Assembly (NCBI GenBank): GCA_963585895.1
Contig: CAUZXS010000107.1
Coordinates: 7,501-71,500 of the forward strand
Origin: Sepioteuthis lessoniana
Taxonomy: Eukaryota; Mollusca; Cephalopoda; Myopsida; Loliginidae
Length of the DNA stretch: 64,000 bases
Direction: 5' to 3'
Shown here: positions 26,169-38,015 of the stretch, piece after piece
Position numbering within the stretch: position 1 is the stretch's first letter
Layout of the letters: each line of letters opens with the position of its first letter
Notes under the pieces: model-generated
What the model was told of the DNA's origin: nothing
The model's input: the letters and a program-made list of their open reading frames with translations, nothing else
Databases searched by the model: none
Program-made: the position numbers and the translations under genes

Positions 26169-26213
26169 TGAAATGAATAATGTAAAGTGAATGACTTTAC
26201 ATTATTCATTTCA
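26169..26213. repeat. Perfect hairpin, 20-bp arms
   Basis: tgaaatgaataatgtaaagt (26169-26188) is followed by a 5-nt loop and its exact reverse complement (26194-26213). It lies after the last LINE coding remnant. Confidence 0.9.
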
Positions 26214-26533
26214 GTGAATTAATATCAATAAATCTAAAGGAATTTTCAGGACTAAATTTCTCCTACAAACTATTTCTCGACTAGAAATATTTCGACAAAA
26301 TCTGATCCTTTCCACAAGCTGTTCCTCTACAAGGAGTAAAAAAACCCCAAAAAAACAACCTTTTTTTCTACTAGACAATTCCCTACAAATAAACTTTCAA
26401 AGAAACCAGATTCTTTCCACGAACAGTTTCTCTTCTAATAAATTCCAACATAACAGACCTTTGTTTATCCTCTTTTTTAACCTGATTTGGCATTAAATGA
26501 TTGAGGAGGTGGATACACCGTACAACAAACAAA

Positions 26534-26545
26534 CAATTTTTCAAA
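26534..26545. repeat. 12-bp target duplication, right of LINE copy 2
   Basis: An exact repeat of caatttttcaaa at 20050-20061. The copia integrase region resumes directly after it. Confidence 0.9.
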
Positions 26546-27735
26546 GTTTTCGGACATGAATTCAGTTCCATTATCAGTTTGTAAACATTTTACATAGCCA
26601 TAAAGATATTTCTTTCAAAGAAATTAAAAGGGATAAAATAAAATTTGCAATATAAAGAAATTTTAAGGGATAAAATTTGATATGAAGTGAGTGACACTAA
26701 AGCCAAGTTTGATATTTAACAGGGTAATGATTTTAGGGGGCTTTAGTGTGCCATTAAATGGTAAGTTTAAATGGTAATTTTCAACAGTAAGTTCCACAGC
26801 TTTTTAGTTCAGATACTGATTCAAAAAGATAACACTGACAGAGTTTTTAAAAGGGAATTTTATTCAAACGAAATGAGAAAGAAAGTGTTGCAAATTTTTA
26901 GTACAGTTTGCTGGAACTTATCTGAGAGAGTGTCTGGGAAACAAGTTCATTGAATTTGAGTATTTTTCTTTTCTTTTTTTGTTTTGTAGAAATGTTTCAG
27001 AGTTCATTAAATTGTGAGTCTTCTTTAAAGTTCTTTTAAGCAGAATTCTTGGTTGAATTTTTTTTTCAGTCGTTTAACTTGGTAGAATTTCAGTAGTCGA
27101 CTTTCGTTTAATTTTACTTTATTTCTTGGGAAGCTCCATTCAACAAGTGAGTGATGAAACCCATAGGCTACCTTAAGTTTTTTGTGCCTTTACAGTTCGG
27201 TCCCCGAATTTATACTGAGGGTCAAATAGTAGTTCTTGACAAAAAGGAGGAAGTCACTTTTTGGTGCTGTATTGTCTGGGATTACTTCTCCCTTCTCCAC
27301 TCCGGCCAAATCAAGTCTGCATGTGGTCAACTTGATTTTTTTCTTAAGAAATAAATTTTCATACTTTGTAGTGTGCAGTGTCAGATTTATGTTTTAAGAA
27401 ATATAACATAAGGCCTGAATTCATCAATAAAATTAAGCACATATTTATAATCTTTTCCTGGAGATTGAATAGATCCAGCCAAGTCACAGTGTATGAGTCA
27501 CAGGCTTTCAGTTGCCTTTTGGTCTAAAGTTTTACTATTTTCAATCATTTTGCCTTGGATGCACATATCATAGTTATGGGTATAATTTGGAATCGGTTTT
27601 ATCTTCATTCCCTTTACTGATTTGGGTAACTTTTCAATATCGGATTCATTACAGTGTCCCAATATTTTATGTCAAGTATTTAAGTCATAACTGGCATCTT
27701 TTGTATAAAGATATTTTTCAAATAATACAAACATC
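26546..27735 (-). mobile_element. Ty1/copia fossil, integrase region (upstream part)
   Basis: On the minus strand, an integrase start with ESDIEKLPK, MCIQGKMIENSKT and HCDLAGSIQSPGKDYKYVL lies at about 27640-27410, and CLQTDNGTELMSENF at about 26590-26545. The element continues beyond the inserted LINE at 20049 and leftwards. It is broken, with many breaks. Confidence 0.8.
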
Positions 27736-27741
27736 CTCTCT

Positions 27742-28484
27742 TTTATGTTGAATTGTAGTCGCACACTCAAAGAGTGCACAAGATTGCCTCGTCAGTGATG
27801 TTCCTGGGGTCCTTACAAGTTTTGGGTCTTCCAACATCATACTTGCTCTCCCAATTGACCCTACCGAAACTATTATTCCGGCAGGCGATCCTGCAGTGAA
27901 AAAGTTCGTCAAAATGCTACTACTATTAAGCTTTTAAACTGGAAGTGGCTAATGAGAAATGACATGTCACTTCCCTCCCCATCATGATGAGTTAAAAAGG
28001 GTAAACAATCACTTGCTCGTCTTCTTTTGGATCTTGTATGTGTATGCTCACATGGACTGAGCAAGGTTTGGTTCAAGATAACAGGTAAGCAAATTCCTTC
28101 TCATGCATATTCGGTTGGTAATATTTATATACACTTGTGCAAAAATAAGTCTTTACAAAAAAATCTTTTTTTTTTTTCGTAAGTAAAAACTTAAGCCATA
28201 AGAAATTACTTTACCAGACTGTCGTAGTAAGACAGTGAAAACAAGAATTCTACGAGCAGATATAATCTTAGAGGAAACCAATCTTGCTACTGTAGGAAAA
28301 AGTTTTTTTATTTTTTTCTCCTCTATAGGAATCTTTGTACAAATTCTTAAATTCGATTACATACAAATATATGTACATTGGGAAAACTACCCCCACTTCA
28401 TTTCCTCCCTTCCGAACCCTTTCTATTTACTGTCAAACGCCTTAATGCTCATTAGTCTCTGTTGTGCTCCATGGTTTTGATCTT
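27742..28484. other. Unassigned intronic stretch
   Basis: 27742-28083 is richer in GC than its surroundings, begins TGTTGAATTG and ends AAGATAACA, as an LTR might. I see no target duplication and no second copy in this window, so I leave it unnamed. 28084-28484 is AT-rich; its last part may be the 3' untranslated end of the R2/HERO-like LINE. Confidence 0.4.
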
Positions 28485-31334
28485 TTAATCTATAACCATC
28501 TTGATGCTTTTTTCAGCCGATTCTGAAATTGCTCTGATGGCCTTTCTCTTTTTTTCTTCTACCATACCTAGTCGATTTAGAATTCTGCAGAAAGATCTCC
28601 CTGTGAAACCCCGGCAGCCAACTTCTATCAGATAACATGCTGTCCGCCATTTCTTAGATTTGCATTGCTCTACTAGCTCCTGATATTCTTCAAGCTTTCT
28701 TTCGTAGGCCACTTCGATATTTTCCTCCCATGGGACTATCTATTCTATCAGCACAACTTGCCTTGTTTCGGTTGACCAGAGAATCAATTCCAGTTGCATC
28801 TCATATCTACTCTCAGCTACCAGTCTCAGGTGGTAGATAGCAGGCAAAAGTTAATTTTATACAAGGAGGTGGTGGTGGGAGGCATTTGTCGGCTTTGATG
28901 AAGTAAATTGGCTTCGCCTCCAGCTTAAAGTTGCTCACATGGATTGCAGCATCCTCTATATTGGCTATCATCCTATGTACCTGGTCATATCTCTAACGGT
29001 ACCTCCCATCACCTAATGCCCTAGAACAGGCACTCAATGTGTTTTAGCGTGCCTTTTTCACAATGGTAATTCGCTCTTTCCCCAAATAAATAAGTTTGCA
29101 GGGCTTGGTAATACATCATACTCTGATTGCACTAGAAATTTTAGCTGACTAGTGTTGGCATGCCAAATATCTGACCAACTTATTTTCCTTTTCATAAAGT
29201 TCTGCCATTGTGTCCATGCTCCCTACCGGGATAGCCCCACCATCTTGCGTCTTCTTTCTTCCTCAACACTAGGGTGAACCTGGATTAGGTTCCATCTCTG
29301 CTTCCCAATGGCTTTGTGAATTTGGGTACTAGAGAAGTAGCCCAAGCCAGCTTGACCTAATTGCCACCGTCCCCATGAAAGTCTTCTGCCTTAATTGCTC
29401 TTCAGCTTTCCCTAGTTCTTTCTTTGCACTCCATTTTCTTCCAGTGCGAACTTCGATGCCATCTGCTGCAACTTTAGGGTCTTTAAAGAACCTATACATC
29501 ATTGCTTCTCTCGTTCGTGAGATTACAAATTCCTCCACCAAGCCTTTAAAGGGGAGTTGTAGTGCTACTCAAGCTTCTGGGAAGTCTTAGCATTCTTTGG
29601 AGGTAGCTGTGAATCTTTCTTTCCATGGCTTCCACTATTGTTATTGGGAGTCATAAACAAATAGTGGCCACAGAATACTGGGGAGTACTGTATGCTGATA
29701 TACCCACACTTTGAAATGGCTCAGGAGACCGGATTTGTCCACTCTGGCCAGCTACAACTCCAGGTCGCCTACCACAGCTCGAACAGTATTGGTGTCTCTC
29801 AATGTAATGTTGAAGATCTTTCCTAGACTCTTTATGGGACACTCCAACAAGGTGAGTATCATCGTACCCACTATTGAAAAATGGAAGTTATCTGTTGTTC
29901 TCTTTTTCATGACAAATGACCTTGATTTAGCAGGCTTGAACTTCATCCTCGTCCACACTATCAGTTTTTCAAGGCTGCGTAGGATCCACTTGCTCCCCAT
30001 AACCGATGTAGTTGTAACAGTCAGGTCGTCCATATATGCTCTGATCGGGGCCTGTTGCACTCCTGTCTTCATCATTGGACTTCGACACTTGATTTCAGCT
30101 GATTTCACGATCATATTTATGGCCAAGGTGAAGAGGGTTGCTGACAGCATACAGCCAATAATGATACCCCTCTCAAGTCTGTACCAGTTGGAAATTATTA
30201 TCCCAGAGGAGGTTATCTGAAAGTTATTATAATAGTCCAGGATTAATTTGGTGATTTTGCCAGGTACATGATACCTTTTTAGGGCTTCCTCTACCAATTT
30301 GTGTGGGATGGAACCATATGCGTTCATGAGGTCCAACCACAAAACCACAAGGTCACCCCCTAGGTAACGACTCCAGTATGTTTGAGACATCCCAGAAAAC
30401 CTGGAATCCCACCCTTCTGTAATGAAGTGTCAATATAGTTGTTCTCTAACAGAAACTTGCTCAGTCGCTGCGATAAAATACTGAAAAGGATTTTACTTTC
30501 AGTACTCAACCAAAAAAATACTCCTAAATTGAGCTATCTCTGTGGAGTTTTCTTCTTTAGGGATCCACACACCCTCTGCACATCTCTGGTCTGCAACTCT
30601 TCCCCTTCACCATATCACCTTTATTATCTTCCAAAGAAGATTTAGGAGACTTGGGCAGCATTTATAAATGCCATATGGAACCCCGCTAGGGCCTGGAACT
30701 GAGGCTGGCTGAGCTGCCTTCACTACTTCTCTCACTTCCTTCCAGCATGGTTCATCTGAGTCAAATTTTGTTGCTGGCAGGTTCGGCATAATGACAACTT
30801 CCAGATGTCCTAGTTCCCTGTCCCTGCCTGGGTCACTCAAAGTATCTCTGAGATTGGTGTTCATATCTTCTGCTGAGCAATTTAGCTGGCCACTTCACTT
30901 ATTGCCAAGTAGTTTTTTAACAAAGCTGAAGGGAACTGCGAAGAATGATGTTCTCTTTCTCGCCGACACATCCTATGCCACTCAGCTTTCCATATGGATC
31001 TTAGTTTTGTTCTCAAGATCTCTCTGAGCTCTGTTAATGATTGGTGTTCTCCCTCACCAGCCTGTTTGTACTTTTTCTTGAGTGCCCTTCACGTAGTAGG
31101 TCCTGTATCTTCTTTGCCCAACAGTTCTTACAGTAGGTTTTTTCTTTCCACCTTCATGTAAGCCAAATCTTTCCTTGGCATAACTAACGATGTTGTCTAG
31201 ATAATTTCACTTAAGTCTTTGTTGAACTGATGCCACTCACTTTTGCTCTTTCCTGAAAGCCATTTGATCTGCTTATAGTCTACTCTGCATGGGGTTGTTT
31301 GGTCAATTGCAAATAATGTCCCATTAGGGTAGAT
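28485..31334 (-). mobile_element. R2/HERO-like LINE with restriction-type endonuclease, degenerate
   Basis: On the minus strand, an upstream linker lies at about 31250-30600 (SVPGPSGVPYGIYK). Then comes RT at about 30390-29750, with LWLDLMNAYGSIPHKLVEEA and the catalytic box AYMDDLTVTTTS; FMDD-like boxes are typical of this lineage. After a long linker (about 29541-29330) comes a C-terminal domain at about 28800-28485 (QVVLIE*IVPWEE, then EVGCRGFTGRSF) that matches the PD-(D/E)XK-like endonuclease after RT in R2/NeSL/HERO elements. This differs from the other LINEs here, which carry an N-terminal apurinic-type endonuclease. Many stops and shifts are present, including a stop within the endonuclease core. 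Confidence 0.8.
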
Positions 31335-31570
31335 TCCTAATGAGTAGAGTGCTTGCCAATGGTCCGGGAGACTGGGGTTCAATCTCAGGTTGAGTCATAT
31401 CAAAGACTCAAAAAAATGGTACTTGATGCCACCTTGCTTAGCACTCAGCAATATAAGGGCAAGGGTAGTGGAGCAATCCAGGGAATGGAGTAGCGCCCTC
31501 TCCTACACCTTGGTGTAGTAGCTATCAAAAAAGCAAGCTTCAGGCACCCTCGACTAAGTTCGCCAACTTT
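31335..31570 (+). repeat. tRNA-derived SINE, family B, copy 3
   Basis: Starts within the tRNA-like head ('gagtgcttgccaatgg'). The B box 'ggttcaatctcagg' and the body 'aatggtacttgatgcc' and 'ggtgtagtagcta' are clear. The first 15-20 bp of the head are missing or diverged. It abuts the R2/HERO-like LINE. Confidence 0.8.
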
Positions 31571-31720
31571 ACTTTTAGTTAATTTGGAATTATCATGATC
31601 ACAACTTATATGCAAACCATTTTTTGTTGCAGTTTGTACTGAGAAAGTTAGGATATATAAAGCGTTTATATATGGACAACTTATACCTAGACAATTGATC
31701 AGTTATAAACAAAATTACTA

Positions 31721-32113
31721 GGGTGAGTCAAAAGTTTGGTAATATTCTTGTGGTTGCTAGTTTGTGGCTTATATATCATGTGATTAATCAGATGTCTGCT
31801 CTGGTTTGTAGTATCATGGTAGTTGGTGTGCTGATGTGTTGTGCATTGCTTTACTCTGTGTGATTTGAAAGCCACATTGATGAATATACGACAGTCTAAT
31901 TCAGTAACTTATGCTTTACAAGTTTGAAGTGGGCCATAACACTGTGGAAGCAACCAAAAATATTTGTTGTGTGAAAGGTGAATGTGCACCTGATCACAGT
32001 AACCAGATGATTCTTTAAATTTTGCTCAGATTGCTAAGTAGGCCTAAAACTGAGTATTCCAAGGCCGTGCTCAGCCTCTCACAGTCCAGAGTGGTTCAGC
32101 ACCTTCAAGATCT
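31721..32113 (+). mobile_element. mariner-like transposon, left part (split by an LTR)
   Basis: It begins after TA with the terminal-repeat-like 'gggtgagtcaaaagtttgg'. It encodes a decayed mariner N-terminal half: MLYKFEVGHNTVEATKNICC, then SRPKTEYSKAVLSLSQS and VVQHLQDL. The protein line continues beyond the inserted LTR at 32850 (LAKDLMNCALHHENIEKLL). Related to the scrap at 935-1375. Confidence 0.75.
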
Positions 32114-32849
32114 TGTTATGTTTTGACCTTTTGACCCGGCCAAAAATGCCATTCAGGATGATGCACCGGAAGGAAGTGACACATTCTAATGGCAGTTATG
32201 AGAGGAAATCGCGTGGGCGGAAATTGGCTGATGAAATGGGATGAGGTAAAAAAAAATCCCATTATACTCATAGACTGACGCACTGGAAGAGAGTGACCTC
32301 TGAACTGCATGACAGTTATTTCCGCTTGATGACGATCAAACAGGCCATTCCAAAGATAGCGGAAGTGACACATCCCAATCGCCAGATATCGGAAGAAATT
32401 GCGGAGGCGTGTCCATATCATCGCGTAGGAGTTTGAAGGTAATATAAGGCCGACGAATTGAACAGAAGGAGGGCAGTTGAGTTCGACGAGCCAGTGGACA
32501 GGCGAGTAGAGTTGGAGACGGAGAGGGACGAGATGTAGTAAGGAAAGCCAGCACCCAGCAGAGCGGACTCCAGGGCCGTGGTTGAGCAGCCATGGAGAAC
32601 AAGAAAGATACAACGCTGACGGCCATAACTTCGGGGTCAAAATATTTCAGTTATGTTCGGTCTCCAGCTCCCTCTCACACGCAAACTTTGAGTAACCCTT
32701 TGTACCCTTACAAATAAAGTGAGAGGTAAATATTTTTATAAAGAAGTCTTCCTGCGTCTTTCTGTGTGCGTTGTTTATTACTGCGTCTGTTATCATTGCG
32801 TGCATCTTAATTATTGTGTCGTTGTGATGCCGTAGATGAGTATATAACA
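32114..32849. mobile_element. Solo LTR, family L1 (736 bp), inserted in mariner
   Basis: The second copy of the LTR at 19039: starts TGTTATGTTTTGACC and ends TATAACA. The mariner coding sequence is interrupted at its left edge and resumes at its right edge, which independently confirms the boundaries. The target duplication is unclear because target bases overlap the terminal TG. Confidence 0.75.
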
Positions 32850-32935
32850 CTTGGCTAAAGACCTGATGAATTGTGCCTTACATCATGAAAATATTGAAAA
32901 ACTTTTGACTAACCCTCATGAGTTCCATTTGAAAA
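32850..32935 (+). mobile_element. mariner-like transposon, right scrap
   Basis: 'cttggctaaagacctgatga' onward translates as LAKDLMNCALHHENIEKLLT and continues the mariner line interrupted at 32113. The catalytic half and 3' end are absent. Confidence 0.6.
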
Positions 32936-33006
32936 AAGAAAGAAAAAACATCTTTTTTTTTCTTTTTTTTCAGATTGTAATATAATGTTTTAGAATATCA
33001 CTCTAA

Positions 33007-33619
<613 letters not shown>

Positions 33620-33790
33620 TAAGCAAATAAGAGCTGTAGAGGGTAATAGTTTTGGTAATGAAGTTTATGAGGTGAAGTTTAAAAGTGAAGACAAAGAAAA
33701 GTTTCCATTATTCGGATCCCAATATTGGTTCCATCTTGAAGGAGTTGTTGATTGCCCAGAATTTCTTCTCTATTTTCCAGTTTTTGAAGA
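33620..33790 (+). CDS. RNMT: RNMT exon with the EGVVDCPEFL segment
   Basis: A 171-bp exon bounded by ttttcag and gtaggt. It encodes KQIRAVEGNSFGNEVYEVKF, then FPLFGSQYWFHLEGVVDCPE and FLLYFPVFEE. The human protein has [37 protein letters not shown]. The glutamate of (C/V)PEFL is one of the cap-guanine contacts in the family. Phase matches on both sides. The residues after VEGN align without gaps apart from a small loop. Confidence 0.96.
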
Positions 33791-35675
33791 GTAGGTAATT
33801 TTTCCTATTTATTTAACTTGAAATAAAAAGTAGTGTCTGTGATGTTTTATTATGTCTAAAACAACTATTTTTGTTTTGAGAAAAATTAACTGTTAACAAG
33901 TTAACTATAAGCTGCTTCAGTTTATGAAAAACTAGCTGAAGTACTGATCTATGCTGGTTAAGAGGTCAAGACTTTGATTGAATCTGACTATAATCAAACC
34001 CATGAAGACTAAAAGAAAAACTTAAAACTCCCTTCTGCTTATTTAATTTTTTTTTAAATAATATTTTCCAATCTTTTTTGTTGTTAAGTAGAAAGTATAG
34101 TGAATAATTACAAGTGGAAATTGTTATATAAAAGTTAAATCTTTATAATGGGAAAGAGATTTACCAATTATATTCTTATATTATGAATTTGATATTATTC
34201 TGTGAAGACTTCAGTTTTGAAGAGAAATATTTTAAATTTCATTTGGTTGTACTGGAGAGCTATATCAATTTAAAAAAAAAAAATTTTTTTCTTTTTTTTT
34301 TTTTTTTTTAGTCGGGATTGTTCTAACTATACATATCCAGCTTGAAAAAACACCTATGAGCAGTAGTTGTAGTATTTTAAAAAATTATCTAAATGCAGTA
34401 ACATGGCTTCCTGTTGATTATTGTTTGTTAGGGAATCCCCTTGAAGGAATAATATCTTTATGTTAAAATCTTCCCCTGTGTCCTGTAAATATATATATCA
34501 AATTTGGAATCTGTACATCGAGCCATCATGGATGTCTATAGAGGACAACATAGAAAGTATAATTTTAGTTATTAAGTGACAAGAAATAATAATGTGTATT
34601 TGATTTTTATCTCTGAAAACTGCACAAAATTTTCTGCCTTGCGTTTTCCTCTAATTTTACTATGAAATGGTAACTAAAATTGTCAAAGGCAGATTTTTCT
34701 GTGAAATTTTCTTTAATTGTTAACCTTAAGAAAATACAAAGTTTCTGAGACAAATAAGTACACAAAACTCCTGTTCTTGAACTTGTCTATATACTAACTC
34801 CATTCAACTAATATAACTTGAACAGATGTTCTTCATTTATTTTGGAATTATAGAAGAATTACAAAGACACTTTTAGGTTAGCAATAACTACTAACTAAAT
34901 AACTAAAGAAGAAACTGTGATGATGTATTTATTGGATACACAACCTAGTTTCACTACAGTAATAAAAAAAAATTGCTATGGTAACATGAGGTATTATTTG
35001 ACTGTGAACATTATTCATGTCAACAATGGAATTTCTCAATACTCATTTGTGACACCACATTATAAAAAAAAAAACTTCCTGTAAAATATCAAAATTAGCA
35101 GAATTTAGACCAAAAATTATCACTAATCTATTAATCATCAAATATAAAACCAGATCAATCTTTTAAATTTTTTAGCATTGTATTATTTGGCCCAAATCTT
35201 CAGTCAAAATTTTGTCGTTTTATGATTTTATAAATTTGTTATTTTCCAAAATGTTTTATAAGGCCATTGTATGACAGGTAAAATTCTTAGTTTGAAAATA
35301 AAGCAAATAATGTCTCAAAATATTGATGTGAATTATCTTATGTTTATTGCGGCTTAATAACTGCAATAAACATAAGATAATTTAAAAAAATTGTATTCTT
35401 AGTCAAATACAGAAGAGAAAATAGTGAAAAGAATTCATGTAATTTGAATGTACCAAAAATCTCTTCTATGGAGAACTCTAATAGGCTGCTAAAAGAGAAA
35501 CTTTATAATGAAACTTAATCTTTAAATTTTCCTGTGCATTACGGTGTATATAAAAATATGACTAAATGCATATTTTCCATTTTTGTTTTCATTTCTTGAG
35601 AGCTGAAGATAAAATATAATTGTCTGTACACACCATTCTACAATATTAACATGTTTCTTCTTTCTTTTTGTTCAG
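33791..35675. other. RNMT intron, 1,885 bp
   Basis: AT-rich, with a long T-run near 34290-34311 and a perfect 20-bp-arm hairpin at 35331-35382. No transposon protein or SINE signature seen. Confidence 0.75.
35331..35382. repeat. Perfect hairpin, 20-bp arms, 12-nt loop
   Basis: aattatcttatgtttattgc at 35331-35350 and its exact reverse complement at 35363-35382, in an RNMT intron. Confidence 0.92.
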
Positions 35676-35817
35676 AATGGCTAAAAAATATGGCCTACAA
35701 CTTTTATTTAAGAAATCATTTGCAGATTTTTATAAAGAAAATACAACCGAGAAAATTAATGACCAAAATCTACTAAAGCATAATCGAGAACTACTTTGGC
35801 GTATGCAAGCTCTGGAA
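35676..35817 (+). CDS. RNMT: RNMT exon (EMAKKYGLQL segment)
   Basis: A 142-bp exon bounded by ttgttcag and gtaagt. Its first base completes the Glu codon from the previous exon. It encodes MAKKYGLQLLFKKSFADFYK, then a variable lysine/asparagine-rich loop, then LLKHNRELLWRMQALE. The human counterpart is [29 protein letters not shown]. The variable loop is a little longer than in the human protein. Confidence 0.95.
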
Positions 35818-36246
35818 GTAAGTATTAATGGATAATCTTTTAACTGTTAAACAAATTTGATAAGTGAATGCATAAAAATAAATCCATTACCTTGAAATAA
35901 CTCCTTGATTGCCAAATTTATTTTCTTCTAGCTTTATTATGTGTTTTGACCAGTCAAAATAAAAGAGTTCTCCTATAATGATGGAGTCTGGAATGCTAGA
36001 AACAACTGACAGCTTTTTTGTACTTTGCTAAACTATCATTTGCATCAACAATGAGCTTTGGTTAAGATTTGACTTAACAAATATTAGATTTTTGTTCTGA
36101 TATTTATTTTCTCTGATGTAGTTTAATATATTCTTTTGGAAAATCTCTTTAGAAATTGAAGCTGGCTTGAAGATTTTAATTAATAGTTTAGTAACGATGT
36201 GTTTCCTTTATATGCAACTTTATTTAATATTCTGAATTTTTTATAG
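35818..36246. other. RNMT intron, 429 bp
   Basis: GT-AG intron with no recognised feature. Confidence 0.8.
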
Positions 36247-36351
36247 TCCTACTCAAATAAATCTGATGGAAGAAAAAATAGTAATCAGAAGGAGTATGAG
36301 TGTGCCAAAAACAAATTAAACAATTGTGACTCAAGATATCCACCTGAAGCA
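36247..36351 (+). CDS. RNMT: RNMT exon (variable linker)
   Basis: A 105-bp exon (35 codons, phase 0 at both ends) bounded by tttatag and gtaagt. It encodes a polar linker: SYSNKSDGRKNSNQKEYECA, then KNKLNNCDSRYPPEA. It corresponds to the human region between MQALE and GTLSKSEWE (..DYEHAAKYMKN). Similarity is low, as expected for this lobe insertion. Its placement rests on splice phase and the YE.A..K pattern. Confidence 0.88.
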
Positions 36352-37902
36352 GTAAGTCCTTTCTTTGATTCTTTTTGTAATATTTAAATTGCCAGATTAA
36401 TTTACCATTGAAATATTCTAAATTTATATATGTTCAATTTCTGTGCTGAAATGTTGTCATGGGAGAGTGGTTTGTGTATTTGTCTGACTTGTGAAAATTA
36501 TATCAGTGGGACTCTAACTCCTTGGCTGATCCTACCAAGCTGAACAATTTTCAGAGTAGAGAGCAGATTAAACCAAGCATTTGGTCCTCAAAGCTGTGTG
36601 TTAGTCTTGGGGCCAACAGTCTCCTCATATGAAAATGTATTTTGTTAGAGAAACTGATGATGACAACCCAAACATTCAGCAAAATCTGACCACTAAAAAG
36701 TGTCAAATGAGAACTGAGTTCCTTGAAATGGTTACACTCAGAATGTACTTGGATATCAAGGATAGCATTCAGATGGCCACTGTTTGGAAAGTGAAGGCTT
36801 GATGTATAAGTTGAAAAAGAGATGAGCTTTACTTTTCTCAAGGCAGAATAGCAAAAGACTGGATTAAATAATTTTGTATTTTTAAAGCCTTATTTCTCTA
36901 TTGGAAAGACAACTAATAATTCTACAACCTGTAGAATCCTTGTCAGTTTTTAAGGGATGAAGTTGCTAGCCTCTTACCCACCTGTTGCCATTCAGAGTTG
37001 GATAGACCAATCTGCTTTACTATTTTAACCCATAAAAGAAAAGATACTGACACTTTTCCTAAAAGTATTAATGCAAAATAGATGCAAATAGCCCTGACCA
37101 AAATTTAAACAGTTAGCCACACATACCACTCACGCACCCCTTGAATTTAATTATAGCTAAATTTATTAGTCCCTAAGTTTATTTTGTAAAATTTTATTTA
37201 AAAAAATCTAATCTCTTATTTTCTTTGAACAGTTGAAGTTTATCTATGTTAGTTAAGTTTTATTTGCACACAAATTAATCTTTGGCAAATTTGGATTATT
37301 TTATTTTGGCTGTTTTCTTTATTATAAGGCTTATATATGTTACACAGCAAAAAGGTCATGTAAATTTTTGTTTGTGCGAAGCAATCTCAAATATCAATTT
37401 AACACTTAATTGTGTAAGGTGTACATTTGTGCTCCCCTTGATAATTATAATCTTTTAAGTGATATGACTATTAAATTCCTCCTCTAATTTATTTGCACTT
37501 ATAATGTAAATTCTATGAATAGTATTTAATTGATTTTGAACTGACTTTTGAAATAAATTTAAAGATTTATTGATAGTCATAAAATTTCTAAGTTTCAGTA
37601 TTTTTATTGCCAGAGTGTTTATAGGTGAAACCTAATTTTAATTCTTTACTATCAATACTGAGAAATTATTGGATCCTAAATTTGTGAGTTTTTACTCATA
37701 CTTGTATAACCTTTTATTTGATTTTGAAGACAATACTAATTAGTCTTAGTTCAGTATTCCATATTAAGAAATAAGAAAATTAATATAAGAACTAATGGGT
37801 ATATATAAATGAATTTACCAAATTGTTTAAAAACAAAATAAAGTGAATAAAAATAACTTAAGTTCCATTTTATTCAAGTTATTGAATTTTTTCTTCTTAC
37901 AG
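36352..37902. other. RNMT intron, 1,551 bp
   Basis: AT-rich. A slightly GC-richer block at 36460-36840 could be a very old repeat, but I see no diagnostic boxes or second copy. No coding exon recognised. Confidence 0.65.
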
Positions 37903-37936
37903 GGAACTCTGTCTCAATCTGAATGGGAAGTTATTA
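37903..37936 (+). CDS. RNMT: RNMT micro-exon GTLSQSEWEVI
   Basis: A 34-bp exon between ttacag and gtaagt. It encodes GTLSQSEWEVI plus one base and matches human GTLSKSEWEA directly. It is easily missed because of its length, but the phase is exact on both sides: the preceding exon ends at a codon boundary, and the leftover A joins AA of the last exon to make lysine. An 8.06-kb intron full of DNA transposons follows. Confidence 0.93.
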
Positions 37937-38015
37937 GTAAGTGGTAAAAAATATTTTTATGCATTGAATATTTAATCTTCTTCATTGTATGCATGTGCAT
38001 TTTAATTATTTAGTA

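Larger units (their letters stand above)
20062..26533 (+). mobile_element. I-type LINE, copy 2, with both ends preserved
   Basis: About 6.5 kb, flanked by a 12-bp duplication. The 5' end (20066-20140) matches the head of family C ('ggctggggttgtag..tgcacctctgcaaagg'). ORF1 starts near 20572 and has a knuckle region at 21068-21190 (FRCFSCQRFGHHQDRC). Endonuclease begins at 22386 (IIQWNIRGMKPNLNE); GDFNSH-type residues lie near 22770 and CGSSHFPI near 22980. RT spans about 23760-24850. RNase H spans about 25440-25870 (FSDSLSVLESL, WVPSHIGISGN), then a cysteine-histidine tail to 26119. The 3' end carries 'gatttggcattaaatga' then a short acaaac tail. Frames are broken by many stops. A family C element has inserted at 24924-25273. 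Confidence 0.9.

Noticed and set aside
27742-28083. Possible solo LTR (TGTT..AACA, about 342 bp)
   Set aside because: No target duplication and no second copy in the window; the end assignment is guesswork.
36460-36840. Possible ancient tRNA-type SINE in an RNMT intron
   Set aside because: A weak A-box-like and B-box-like spacing only; no body shared with families A-C and no flanking duplication.
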